Positions 24,809-33,394 of a DNA stretch of 53,540 bases are shown in pieces; position 1 is the stretch's first letter, and every line of letters starts with the position of its first letter. A model generated the notes under the pieces. It worked only from the letters and a program-made list of their open reading frames with translations, had not been told where the DNA came from and did not search any database. Source of the DNA: an uncultured Lachnospiraceae bacterium (GTDB taxonomy: Bacteria > Bacillota > Clostridia > Lachnospirales > Lachnospiraceae); NCBI GenBank assembly GCA_949051815.1, contig CARQVR010000018.1:1-53540 (forward strand), given 5' to 3'. A program made the translations under genes and the position numbers.

Positions 24809-25882
24809 ATGAAAAATGTGATTCTCGTGGTGGATGACGACAAGACCAATCTGTCCCTTGCCCAGCGGATTCTCGGCCCGCAGTACCGCATAGCCGCGTC
24901 CAATTCCGGACAGGCGGCTCTCAAATATCTGGAAAACCACCGTCCCGACCTGATCCTTCTGGATATCAACATGCCGGATATGGACGGTTTCGAGGTGATG
25001 GAACGGCTTCGCTCCAATGCACATACCAAATCCATTCCCGTGATTTTTCTGACGGCGGACTCTCTGGCGGAGACGGAGGTCAGATGTTTCCGGATGGGCG
25101 CCACGGATTTCGTGGCAAAACCCTTTGTGCCCGATATTCTTTTAAGCCGTGTCAGCAAGACCATCGAGCTTGACCAGTACCGACACAATCTGGAGAACAT
25201 GGTTAACGCGCAGGCGCAGAAAATCATGGAGGACTCCATGCGTCTCGGACGGATTCAGGATTCCGTCGTGATCGGTATGGCCAATCTGATCGAGAGCCGC
25301 GACGGCAGCACCGGAAAACATGTAAAAAATACGCAAAACTACGTCAGGATGATCGCCACCGAGCTTCTCTCAAGAGGCCATTTTACAAAAGAGCTTACTC
25401 CCGCGTATATTGAAGATCTGTGTAAGGCCGCCCCTTTGCATGACGTGGGAAAAATAAAAATCCCGGACGCCATTTTACAAAAGCCCGGCAGACTGACCCC
25501 GGAAGAATTTGAGACAATGAAACTGCACACAACCCACAGCGGCAAAATCATCCAGACCATCATCGGCGACATCGAGGACGGGCCTTATGTGCGGCTGGTG
25601 GAGGATATCGCCCTCTATCATCACGAGAGATGGGACGGCACGGGATATCCTGCGGGACTTACCGGAACCAGTATCCCTCTCTCAGCGCGGATTATGGCCG
25701 TTGCGGACGTGTTCGACGCGCTCTATGAGGAGCGGTGCTACAAACCGCCCGTCAGACCCATCGAGCGGATTATGCAGATCATGTCGGAAGGGCGGGGCAC
25801 GCAGTTCGATCCGGTGATTCTGGACGTGTTTATGGACATGCTGCCGCAGTTGAAGGAAGTGCTTCACATCAACGATACATAA
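24809..25882 (+). CDS. Response regulator with HD-GYP output domain
   Basis: A 357-residue protein: receiver domain (residues 1-120; acidic Asp9-11, phospho-acceptor Asp52 in LLDINMPDMDG, Lys104-Pro105), a coiled linker, and an HD-GYP domain (about 150-350). All catalytic signatures are present: HDVGKIKIPD (His211-Asp212), HTTHSGK, YHHERWDGTGYP (GYP 279-281). HD-GYP proteins degrade cyclic-di-GMP (some degrade related cyclic dinucleotides). It is the first gene of a rightward operon with two hybrid kinases, which are its likely phosphate source. GGGAG precedes the ATG. Confidence 0.93.
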   Translation: MKNVILVVDDDKTNLSLAQRILGPQYRIAASNSGQAALKYLENHRPDLILLDINMPDMDGFEVMERLRSNAHTKSIPVIFLTADSLAETEVRCFRMGATDFVAKPFVPDILLSRVSKTIELDQYRHNLENMVNAQAQKIMEDSMRLGRIQDSVVIGMANLIESRDGSTGKHVKNTQNYVRMIATELLSRGHFTKELTPAYIEDLCKAAPLHDVGKIKIPDAILQKPGRLTPEEFETMKLHTTHSGKIIQTIIGDIEDGPYVRLVEDIALYHHERWDGTGYPAGLTGTSIPLSARIMAVADVFDALYEERCYKPPVRPIERIMQIMSEGRGTQFDPVILDVFMDMLPQLKEVLHINDT

Positions 25883-25929
25883 GCGCGGTTAGAAGTTCTT
25901 CTCACGTCCGGAAAGGAGCGTTGACTGCC

Positions 25930-28842
25930 TTGGATAATATACATTTTCAAACGGAACGTACCGAAAGAAGACTGGAGCGCATCGTGCTCATTGTCTTAAG
26001 CCTCTACACGGCTGCCTCATTTGCCACCGGCCTTCTCTCAGGCTGGAGCATCTATATCAGGGAGCTTCTTTTTCTCCCGACCGTTTCCGGCTGGTTTATC
26101 TATTTCCGGGAATACTGGGATCACCCCCGTCGGGCGAATTTCATCAGCATCGCGTGCTGGACCGAGTTCATCCTCTATGCCCTGTTTACGGACACTTTTT
26201 CTGCCATGCTTGTCACCATGGCAGGCGTGATCGTACTGCTCAGCATCTTCAATACGCAGCAGATTCTCTACCCGGGACTTGTCGTCCCCTTTTTCCTCTT
26301 TTTTTATCACGGCTTTGTCGCAAGAACCATCGCCATTACCGGCCCCCGTAGCGCTTTAAGACTCGGCGTCCAGTTTCTCTCCCTCTACACGGTTTCCGCA
26401 GTCATCTGGATTATCCAGAAAAACAGGCGGGAGGCAAGCGAACTTCTGATCGAAAAGATACGGGAACTGGAAATAGCGGAGCGCAGCAAGGACGATTTTC
26501 TCGTCAATGTGTCCCATGAAATACGCACCCCGATCAATGCGGTATGCGGCATGAGCGAGGCTGTTTTACAGGAGGATCTGCCGGCCTGCGTGCGCCGGGA
26601 CGTGCTGGATATCCAGACCGCGGGAAGAAACCTGCTTTCCACAGTCAGCAATATTCTGGATTTCTCCGAGCTTGCGTCAGGGAAGCTTACGCTTGCGGAG
26701 GAAAGCTACAATATCACTTCCACCATCACCGACATCATCAACATGACGCTGACCATGGATCACATACGGCATCTGGAGCTGATCGTTGACTGCGAGGCCT
26801 GCCTGCCATGCAATCTCCTGGGAGACGAGCAGAAATTCCGGCGCGTTGTGATGAATCTGCTCGGAAACGCTGTCAAATTCACAAAAGAGGGCGGCGTAAT
26901 CCTGCGCATCACGGGTCGTAAAGAAGAGTACGGCATCAATCTGCAGGTCAGTGTACGGGACTCCGGCATCGGCATCGAACGCACAGACATGGAGAAAATC
27001 TTTACCAGCTTTAGTCAGGTCAACACCAAAAGAAACCGGGAGGCAGGCGGCGTGGGACTCGGGCTTGCCATCTCACAGGCTCTCGTGCGCAGCATGGGCG
27101 GCTTTATGACGGTGGAAAGCACCCCCGGCACCGGCAGCGAATTTCAGTTCACGATTCCGCAGAAGGTTCTGGACGAAACGCCCATCGTATCTGTCAGGGA
27201 TAAAACCAGCCTCTTCGCGGCCTGCTATATCAATCTCGACAAATACGACTACACCGTAGTGCGGGAAGGCTATGAAAATTGTATGCAGCACATCGTCAGC
27301 CAGTTCGATTTTCCCTTCCGCATCTGCCGGAATCTCCCTGAGCTGAAACGCCGGATTGACCGCGAGGCCTACACCCATATCTTTATCGGCTGGGAAGAAT
27401 ATAATGAGGACCGCCTCTTCTTCGACAGGCTGTGCACCGAAAGAACCGTGGTGCTGCTTCTGGACTACGATCAGGAACAGCCCTTGCCCGGAAATATGCT
27501 TCGCATATACAAACCTTTTACGGTGCTGTCCATCGCCGCTGTGTTTAACGGCCAGAAAGCGCTCTACGGCGAAGACCAGCATTTAGGTTTACATAATAAG
27601 TTCATTGCGCCGCAGGCGCATGTGCTGATCGTAGACGATAACGCCATGAACCTTAAGGTTATGTCCAGACTTCTTCTGCCCTACCAACTGAATGTCACCC
27701 TGGCGGGCAGCGGGCAGGAGGCCTTGGAAAAACTGAATGCAGCCAGTTTTGACTGCGTCTTTCTGGATCATATGATGCCGGAGATGGACGGCGTGGAGAC
27801 GCTGCATAAAATCCGCCAGAAACCGGGGCTGTACTACCAGTCGCTTCCCGTCATAGCCTTTACCGCCAACGCCATCGGCGGCGCACGGGAAATGTTTATA
27901 TCGGAAGGCTTCAGCGACTTTATCGCCAAGCCGATCGAGCTAAGCGTGCTGGAGCGCATCCTGCGCCGCTACCTTCCTTCCCAGATGCAGATTCCCGTGG
28001 AAGACGTGACGATTCCAACCGCTCCCGCAGAGGAAGCCGCAGACGAAGCGGCATCCGCCGTGCAGAAAGACACAGTAACGGACGAAAAGGGCACGCTCCC
28101 GCAGGCAGAAGTCCCCGCCGCGGCAGACGGCTCCGATCCGTTTCAGGAGCGGGACGATGTCTCCAAAGGCCGGCTTCATCTGGCCAGAGCCGGAGTAGAC
28201 GTGGAGCAGGCGCTCGCCTACTGCGGGGACGAGGCGGGTTTTCGTGAGATCATCGCGATGTTCCATGCGGAGGGCAAAAAACGCCGGAATAATCTGACCC
28301 GCTGCTTCGGGGAGCAGGATTGGAAAAACTATGTGATCTGTGTCCACGCCCTGAAGGGCAACGCGAAGGGCATAGGAGCGGGCGAATTGTCCAGAATGGC
28401 AGAAGAACTGGAAATGGCCGGTAAGGAAAACCGGATCGCATATATTCTGGAACACCATGAGGCGATGATGGCTGACCACAACCGCCTTCTGGATGCCCTG
28501 GACGGGAACGCTTTCGTTTACCCGGACATGGAAATGCCGGAAGCACCGGCTTTCCCTCCGGCAAAGGACGGCTTAAAACCACAGCTTTCCGCCTCCGCAA
28601 AGGGGACGACAGAAAATATGCCCGCGGAGGAGGATGCCGACGCACTGTATGCTCTCCTTTCGCAGATCGAAGAAAAGCTGTCCGCCTTCGAGAACGAGGA
28701 TCTTCCGGCGCTTCTGGACCGGCTTTCGCTGTTTGCGCACGAGGGCGAATCTCTGACCGGGCTGGCAGACAGTCTGCGGGAGCTGACGCAGGATTTTGAC
28801 TTCCTTGGCGCCCTGGAAATTCTGGAAAGGATGGATAAATAA
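25930..28842 (+). CDS. Membrane hybrid histidine kinase with REC and HPt domains
   Basis: A 970-residue phosphorelay kinase. Five or six N-terminal membrane segments (residues about 17-165) form the sensor. Then HisKA (NVSHEIRTP, His196), HATPase (GVGLGLAISQALV, about 375-390), a divergent receiver-like stretch without the Asp/Lys set (about 420-545), a full receiver domain (HVLIVDDN from about 562; phospho-acceptor Asp613; KPIE), an Ala/Glu-rich linker, and an HPt domain with His806 (VHALKGNAKG). The start is a TTG at 25930 with AGGAG ten bases upstream; a TTG three codons earlier is an alternative. The gap to the HD-GYP gene is 47 bases. Confidence 0.9.
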   Translation: MDNIHFQTERTERRLERIVLIVLSLYTAASFATGLLSGWSIYIRELLFLPTVSGWFIYFREYWDHPRRANFISIACWTEFILYALFTDTFSAMLVTMAGVIVLLSIFNTQQILYPGLVVPFFLFFYHGFVARTIAITGPRSALRLGVQFLSLYTVSAVIWIIQKNRREASELLIEKIRELEIAERSKDDFLVNVSHEIRTPINAVCGMSEAVLQEDLPACVRRDVLDIQTAGRNLLSTVSNILDFSELASGKLTLAEESYNITSTITDIINMTLTMDHIRHLELIVDCEACLPCNLLGDEQKFRRVVMNLLGNAVKFTKEGGVILRITGRKEEYGINLQVSVRDSGIGIERTDMEKIFTSFSQVNTKRNREAGGVGLGLAISQALVRSMGGFMTVESTPGTGSEFQFTIPQKVLDETPIVSVRDKTSLFAACYINLDKYDYTVVREGYENCMQHIVSQFDFPFRICRNLPELKRRIDREAYTHIFIGWEEYNEDRLFFDRLCTERTVVLLLDYDQEQPLPGNMLRIYKPFTVLSIAAVFNGQKALYGEDQHLGLHNKFIAPQAHVLIVDDNAMNLKVMSRLLLPYQLNVTLAGSGQEALEKLNAASFDCVFLDHMMPEMDGVETLHKIRQKPGLYYQSLPVIAFTANAIGGAREMFISEGFSDFIAKPIELSVLERILRRYLPSQMQIPVEDVTIPTAPAEEAADEAASAVQKDTVTDEKGTLPQAEVPAAADGSDPFQERDDVSKGRLHLARAGVDVEQALAYCGDEAGFREIIAMFHAEGKKRRNNLTRCFGEQDWKNYVICVHALKGNAKGIGAGELSRMAEELEMAGKENRIAYILEHHEAMMADHNRLLDALDGNAFVYPDMEMPEAPAFPPAKDGLKPQLSASAKGTTENMPAEEDADALYALLSQIEEKLSAFENEDLPALLDRLSLFAHEGESLTGLADSLRELTQDFDFLGALEILERMDK

Positions 28843-28845
28843 CCT

Positions 28846-31542
28846 ATGCGAAAAAAATGGCAGCGCTTCATAAAAACCCTTTTTCCGAAGCATCTTGCGT
28901 TTCGGGAGCGGCTGAACCGGATGGTAATGCTTCTGGTGTTCGCCTCCTCCCTGATCGGCATCGTTCTTGTCCTTCCCGGGGCGGATCCCAAAGTTTTATA
29001 TTCGCTGGTGCCCATATGCGCGCTCTCCGGCCTTTCCATCCGGATCACCCTCACGCAGGGCGACAGCAAAAAAGCCTCATGGCTTCTCGTCATCGGCACC
29101 AACGCCTGCTTCTTCCCCATGCTCTTTGTCAACAGCGGCGGCACCGAGAGCGGTATGCCCGTCTGGTTTGTGCTGGGGCTTGTCTATATTTTTCTTTTGT
29201 TTGAGGGACGGGACTTCGCAATCGCAATGACGCTCTCCCTCCTCTCTTTTCTGGGAACTTATCTGCTGTGCTACTGCCGTCCGGATCTTGTGCCACCTTC
29301 CACCAGATTCTACAGTTTTTCGGACTCCTTTATCGCGCTCGTCTGTGTCAGCCTGTTTATCGGCGTCCTTCTGAAAATGCAGAGCAAAACGTATGAGCAG
29401 GAAAAACGGACCGCAGAGGAGCAGAAAAAAGAGGTGGAGCAGATTGCCCGCTCCAAGGACACCTTTTTCGCCAATATGAGCCACGAAATCCGGACACCCA
29501 TCAACACGATTATCGGCTTAAATGAAATGATTCTGCGCGAGGATATCTCCGACGAGATCGCGGAAAACGCCATCAATATCCAGAATGCCAGCAAAATGCT
29601 GCTCACCACGATAAACGACATTCTCGATCTCTCAAAGCTGGAATCCGGCAGAATGGATATCGTGCCGACCCAGTATGCGATCAGCTCCATGTTCAGCGAT
29701 CTGGTCAATCTGATCTGGATTCGCGCCCACCAGAAAAATCTGGAATTTAAAGTGGACATTGATCCCCAGATCCCTTCCATGCTCTACGGCGATGAAGTGC
29801 GCATCAAACAGGTCGTCACCAATATGTTGACCAATGCAGTCAAATACACGGATACCGGTTCTGTCACCCTGTCCGCTCAGGGAGAGCGCGTTGCCGCAGA
29901 CCAGATTCTCCTGCGCATTTCGGTGCAGGATACCGGCATGGGCATCCGCAAAGAAAGCCTGAACGATCTCTTCCGCTCTTTCAAGCGTGTGGACGAATCG
30001 GATAACCGCAACATTGAGGGAACAGGTCTCGGTCTCACTATCTCCAAACAGCTTATGGAAATGATGGGCGGACGGATCAGCGTGGACAGCGTTTACCACA
30101 AAGGTTCCACCTTCACCATAGAGCTGAGACAGCGCATCGTCAATGTACGTCCCATCGGCGTCATCAACTTCGCGGCACAGAAGCAGCTGAGCCAACGCGC
30201 CGTCTACCGGCAGAGCTTTATCGCGCCGGACGCCCGCATACTGGTCGTGGACGACAACTCCATGAACCTGATGGTAGCGGTAAAGCTGCTGCGGGATACC
30301 AAAGTAAAAACAGATACCGCGGAAAGCGGCAGAGAAGCCCTGAAAAAGACGGCCAAAAACACTTACCACGTCATTCTCATGGATCATATGATGCCGGATA
30401 TGGACGGCGCCGCCACCCTGCGCGCCATCCGCAGCCAGACAAAGGGATTCTGCCAGAAAACCCCTGTGATTGCCCTCACCGCCAATGTCATGTCCGACGC
30501 GGAGCAGGTATACCAGAATCTGGGCTTCGACGGCTATCTGGCCAAGCCCGTCAGCGCACCGCTCCTGGAGGCCGGACTGCTCAAATATCTGCCGCCCGCG
30601 CTGATCGAGTATATGGCGCAGGACGCAGACGAAAAAACGGACGATATGGAAGGACTGAACCAGATAAGCAGCGTCCGCAAACGCAAGACCGCCATTACCG
30701 CAGACTGCATCTGCGACCTTCCGAAAGACCTTCTGGAACGGTTCCACATCCGCCTTATGTACTGCTATGTACATACCGGGGAGGGACGTTTCTGCGATCT
30801 GCTTGAGATTTCCTCCGACAGCCTGCTGTCCTATCTGCAAAAGGAGGGGAACCACTCCCACTCCTCCACGGCAGACCCGTCCGAATATGAATATTTCTTC
30901 GCGGAGACACTGACGGAGGCGGAGCACGTCATCCATATTACGGCCACCGCAGACTTAAGCGGCGCTTATCCAAACGCCACGCAGGCCGCCAAAACCTTCG
31001 ACAACGTCACTGTGACAGACTCTGCCCACATCAGCAGCGGCTACGGTCTCATAGTGCTCTATGCCGCAAAGCTGGCAGAAGAAGGACGCAGCGCAGATGA
31101 GATCCTCGAAGCGCTTGACGCATACCGCGAGCGGGTTTTCTCCAACTTCCTTGTGCCAGACACCGCCACGCTCTACCGCAACGGCAAAGTAAGCGGCGCA
31201 GTCCACAGGCTCTGCACCGTGATGCATCTCCATCCGGTGCTGTCCATGTCCAAAAACAGGTTAAAACTGTGGTGTATCGAATCCGGCAATATGCACGGGG
31301 CAGTCAGACAGTATATCAAAAAGCTCTTTTCGCACAGCAGACAGATCGACACCCGCCTTCTCTTCGTCACCTACGCGGGCTGCAGCGTGAAGCAGATTGA
31401 TGAAATTGTAGAAATCGTGGAAAAATACATCCACTTTGATCAGGTGATTCTGCAAAAGGCATCCGCCACCGTGTCAAGCAACTGCGGTGTGGGAACGTTC
31501 GGACTGATGTTTGTACGGAAAGAAAAGCAGCAGGAGCCTTGA
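28846..31542 (+). CDS. Membrane hybrid histidine kinase fused to a DegV domain
   Basis: An 898-residue protein. Five or six N-terminal membrane segments (residues about 25-176) are followed by a coiled stretch, HisKA (MSHEIRTP, His213), HATPase (EGTGLGLTISKQL), a receiver domain (ILVVDDNSMN; phospho-acceptor Asp513 in LMDHMMPDMDG; AKP) and a C-terminal DegV domain (about 611-895). DegV signatures are KTAITADCICDLP, HSSTADPSEYEY, HITATADLSGAYPNATQAAK, VTDSAHISSGYG and TATLYRNGKVSGAVH. DegV proteins bind fatty acids. It starts three bases after the previous stop, so the two kinases are translated together. It has no HPt domain of its own. Confidence 0.92.
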   Translation: MRKKWQRFIKTLFPKHLAFRERLNRMVMLLVFASSLIGIVLVLPGADPKVLYSLVPICALSGLSIRITLTQGDSKKASWLLVIGTNACFFPMLFVNSGGTESGMPVWFVLGLVYIFLLFEGRDFAIAMTLSLLSFLGTYLLCYCRPDLVPPSTRFYSFSDSFIALVCVSLFIGVLLKMQSKTYEQEKRTAEEQKKEVEQIARSKDTFFANMSHEIRTPINTIIGLNEMILREDISDEIAENAINIQNASKMLLTTINDILDLSKLESGRMDIVPTQYAISSMFSDLVNLIWIRAHQKNLEFKVDIDPQIPSMLYGDEVRIKQVVTNMLTNAVKYTDTGSVTLSAQGERVAADQILLRISVQDTGMGIRKESLNDLFRSFKRVDESDNRNIEGTGLGLTISKQLMEMMGGRISVDSVYHKGSTFTIELRQRIVNVRPIGVINFAAQKQLSQRAVYRQSFIAPDARILVVDDNSMNLMVAVKLLRDTKVKTDTAESGREALKKTAKNTYHVILMDHMMPDMDGAATLRAIRSQTKGFCQKTPVIALTANVMSDAEQVYQNLGFDGYLAKPVSAPLLEAGLLKYLPPALIEYMAQDADEKTDDMEGLNQISSVRKRKTAITADCICDLPKDLLERFHIRLMYCYVHTGEGRFCDLLEISSDSLLSYLQKEGNHSHSSTADPSEYEYFFAETLTEAEHVIHITATADLSGAYPNATQAAKTFDNVTVTDSAHISSGYGLIVLYAAKLAEEGRSADEILEALDAYRERVFSNFLVPDTATLYRNGKVSGAVHRLCTVMHLHPVLSMSKNRLKLWCIESGNMHGAVRQYIKKLFSHSRQIDTRLLFVTYAGCSVKQIDEIVEIVEKYIHFDQVILQKASATVSSNCGVGTFGLMFVRKEKQQEP

Positions 31543-31560
31543 CGGGCTCCTGCCGTTTAT
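31530..31560 (+). terminator. Hairpin at the end of the kinase operon
   Basis: GCAGGAGCC (31530-31538) pairs with GGCTCCTGC (31545-31553) around the stop codon of the last kinase gene, followed by CGTTTAT. The T-run is weak, so termination may be partial. Confidence 0.5.
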
Positions 31561-31579
31561 GTACGGGTAACCGGCTGAT

Positions 31580-31873
31580 TCACCTCTGTTTCCAGTACTG
31601 GTTTGTTATCTCCTCCGCCTCCGTATGCGAAAGGACATATTTCTCCGCAATCTTATCTGTGACAAACATTTTTGTCTGCCCGACCTCCTGCAGCAGTTCC
31701 ACTATATATCGAATGCTTTCTTCTCTTTCCTCCTGCCTTCCCTCTGCACGGATAGTTCTCTCATACTTTTCCGCATCAAATTCTTCCAATATCATACCAA
31801 GTACATGCGACCGCTTTTTTCTCAAAACATCCTCCAATATCCCGTTTTCGATGCAATTATTGCCGCATGTCAA
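31580..31873 (-). pseudogene. C-terminal remnant of an Rpn-family nuclease gene
   Basis: A 97-residue frame resembling only the C-terminal tail of Rpn-family proteins: CIENGILEDVLRKKRSHVLGMIL followed by EFDAEKYERTIRAEGRQEE, which matches the region after the LKEYAxYV segment in complete members. The N-terminal nuclease core is missing; immediately upstream is an unrelated lipoprotein gene. No ribosome binding site is visible. It is best read as a decayed fragment, though a short expressed protein cannot be excluded. Confidence 0.6.
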
Positions 31874-31900
31874 CCGTGTTTTTAAACGAAATACCGTTTT

Positions 31901-33394
31901 TTATGATCCCTGCTCTATCTGTCTTAAGCAAGTCTCCAGCGCGCTCTCCCCTTCCGGACTCACGATATCCGGCACGGTGCCACACGCCTCACTCCCGACG
32001 CCGTCCGCCGTCACCCCGTACATGGGACTGTACTGCACCACCAGACCACTGTTTGGTAAAATCAGGTAAACCGGATCTGTGCCGATCCCGTCCCCGCTCG
32101 TCGTCCGGCCAACCAGCGTGGCGAAACCGCTTTCTTTGGAAAACATGGCCGCATACTCGGCGGAAGAATAATTGTTTTCGCTCACCAGTAGCCATATCTT
32201 CCCGTCAAATCCGTCTCCCGCCGGTTCCACCACATAGTCTTCCCGCCAAAACCAGTCGCAGTCCGCGGCGTCCTCCCGGTTCAGCTCCGGCATAGCGGGA
32301 AGTTCGCTGACCGGCTGATACAGCTCGGATGCCGCACCCTCCTTTATCCGCAGGAAGGTTTCGTTGTTCTCCCCGTCTTTAAAAAGCTGATATCCCGGCA
32401 CTGTCAACGTTTTCTTTGTCAGTGGCGCAGTCACAAGCTCGTCAAAATACCGCATACTGCCGCCTAAATTATTTGTGATATCAATAATTAAATTTTCATA
32501 GTCTCCAACTTCCTCATAAAAAGGCAGCAATATCTTACGGTCAGCCTCCATCTGCTCAAAATCAAATGCGTCGATGAAAACATAAGCTGTTTTTCCCTGC
32601 TCCAGAATTTTCGTCTCCACATTGGCAGGCGCCTCCTCCTCAACGGTTTCCACGGCTGACGCTGCCTCTGCCGCTTCTCCGCGCGCTCCGCCGTTCTCTT
32701 TCGTCCGCTTCTCCTCCATCCTGCATTCCATTTCCTGATAATACTTTGTCATGGAAGCATACGTCCTATGTGAAACAGGATTGTCCAGCGCGTCCACATA
32801 AGGCTTATACCGTATCTCCTGCCCCGGCTCTTTTACAAACTCCCGCTTGGACGCAAGCTCACTCTCATACCGCCGTCCCCAGAGATCCAGATGACCCGTG
32901 AACGAAAATTCCCCGATAAAATCCTTTAACACATCGTAAAAGACATCGTCGCATGTACACTGTTCCACTTTTGTCCGATAATCCTTTTCCAGCACATCCA
33001 GATCCGCCCCTGCCTGTCGTTTCGCCAGTTTCACATAGGGGTAATTTTCCCGCAGACCGTCGCAAAGGCTCTCGAAATCTGCCAACCGCTGTTCTTTGGA
33101 GAGACCGCCCATCCAGTTTCTCTGTTCTTCGCTCATTTCCGCCAGAACCTGTTTCCTGATCTCCTCTTCCTTCTGTGTGCCCGCTGCCTCCTGCTCATTC
33201 TGCACACTTTGTATTTCCGAAGCAGCCTGCCCGCCGCCCCCGCGTCCGTCTGTGCCACAGGCTGTCACCGCCACACTCAATCCCAGACAGACGCCGCACA
33301 GCCGCACGCTTCTGCGCTTGTTCCGCACTCTGCTCTGCTTATTCCGTGCCGCCCCATAGACAGGCGGCACGGCTGTCAGACTTTTTTTCCTCAT
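31901..33394 (-). CDS. S41 family peptidase lipoprotein
   Basis: A 497-residue exported protein. A basic N-terminus is followed by a hydrophobic stretch ending in SVAVTAC, a plausible lipobox, then a Gly/Gln/Glu-rich linker. The C-terminal half has the S41 (tail-specific protease / tricorn-like) pattern: VFIDAFDFEQ, IIDITNNLGGSMRYFDELV, the nucleophile region NYSSAEYAAMF (about residue 410) and TTSGDGIGTDPVYLILPNSG. Its ATG overlaps the stop of the histidine kinase gene by four bases, so it is the third gene of a regulator-kinase-peptidase operon and is likely part of that signalling pathway. Its target is unknown. Confidence 0.85.
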   Translation of the reverse strand: MRKKSLTAVPPVYGAARNKQSRVRNKRRSVRLCGVCLGLSVAVTACGTDGRGGGGQAASEIQSVQNEQEAAGTQKEEEIRKQVLAEMSEEQRNWMGGLSKEQRLADFESLCDGLRENYPYVKLAKRQAGADLDVLEKDYRTKVEQCTCDDVFYDVLKDFIGEFSFTGHLDLWGRRYESELASKREFVKEPGQEIRYKPYVDALDNPVSHRTYASMTKYYQEMECRMEEKRTKENGGARGEAAEAASAVETVEEEAPANVETKILEQGKTAYVFIDAFDFEQMEADRKILLPFYEEVGDYENLIIDITNNLGGSMRYFDELVTAPLTKKTLTVPGYQLFKDGENNETFLRIKEGAASELYQPVSELPAMPELNREDAADCDWFWREDYVVEPAGDGFDGKIWLLVSENNYSSAEYAAMFSKESGFATLVGRTTSGDGIGTDPVYLILPNSGLVVQYSPMYGVTADGVGSEACGTVPDIVSPEGESALETCLRQIEQGS

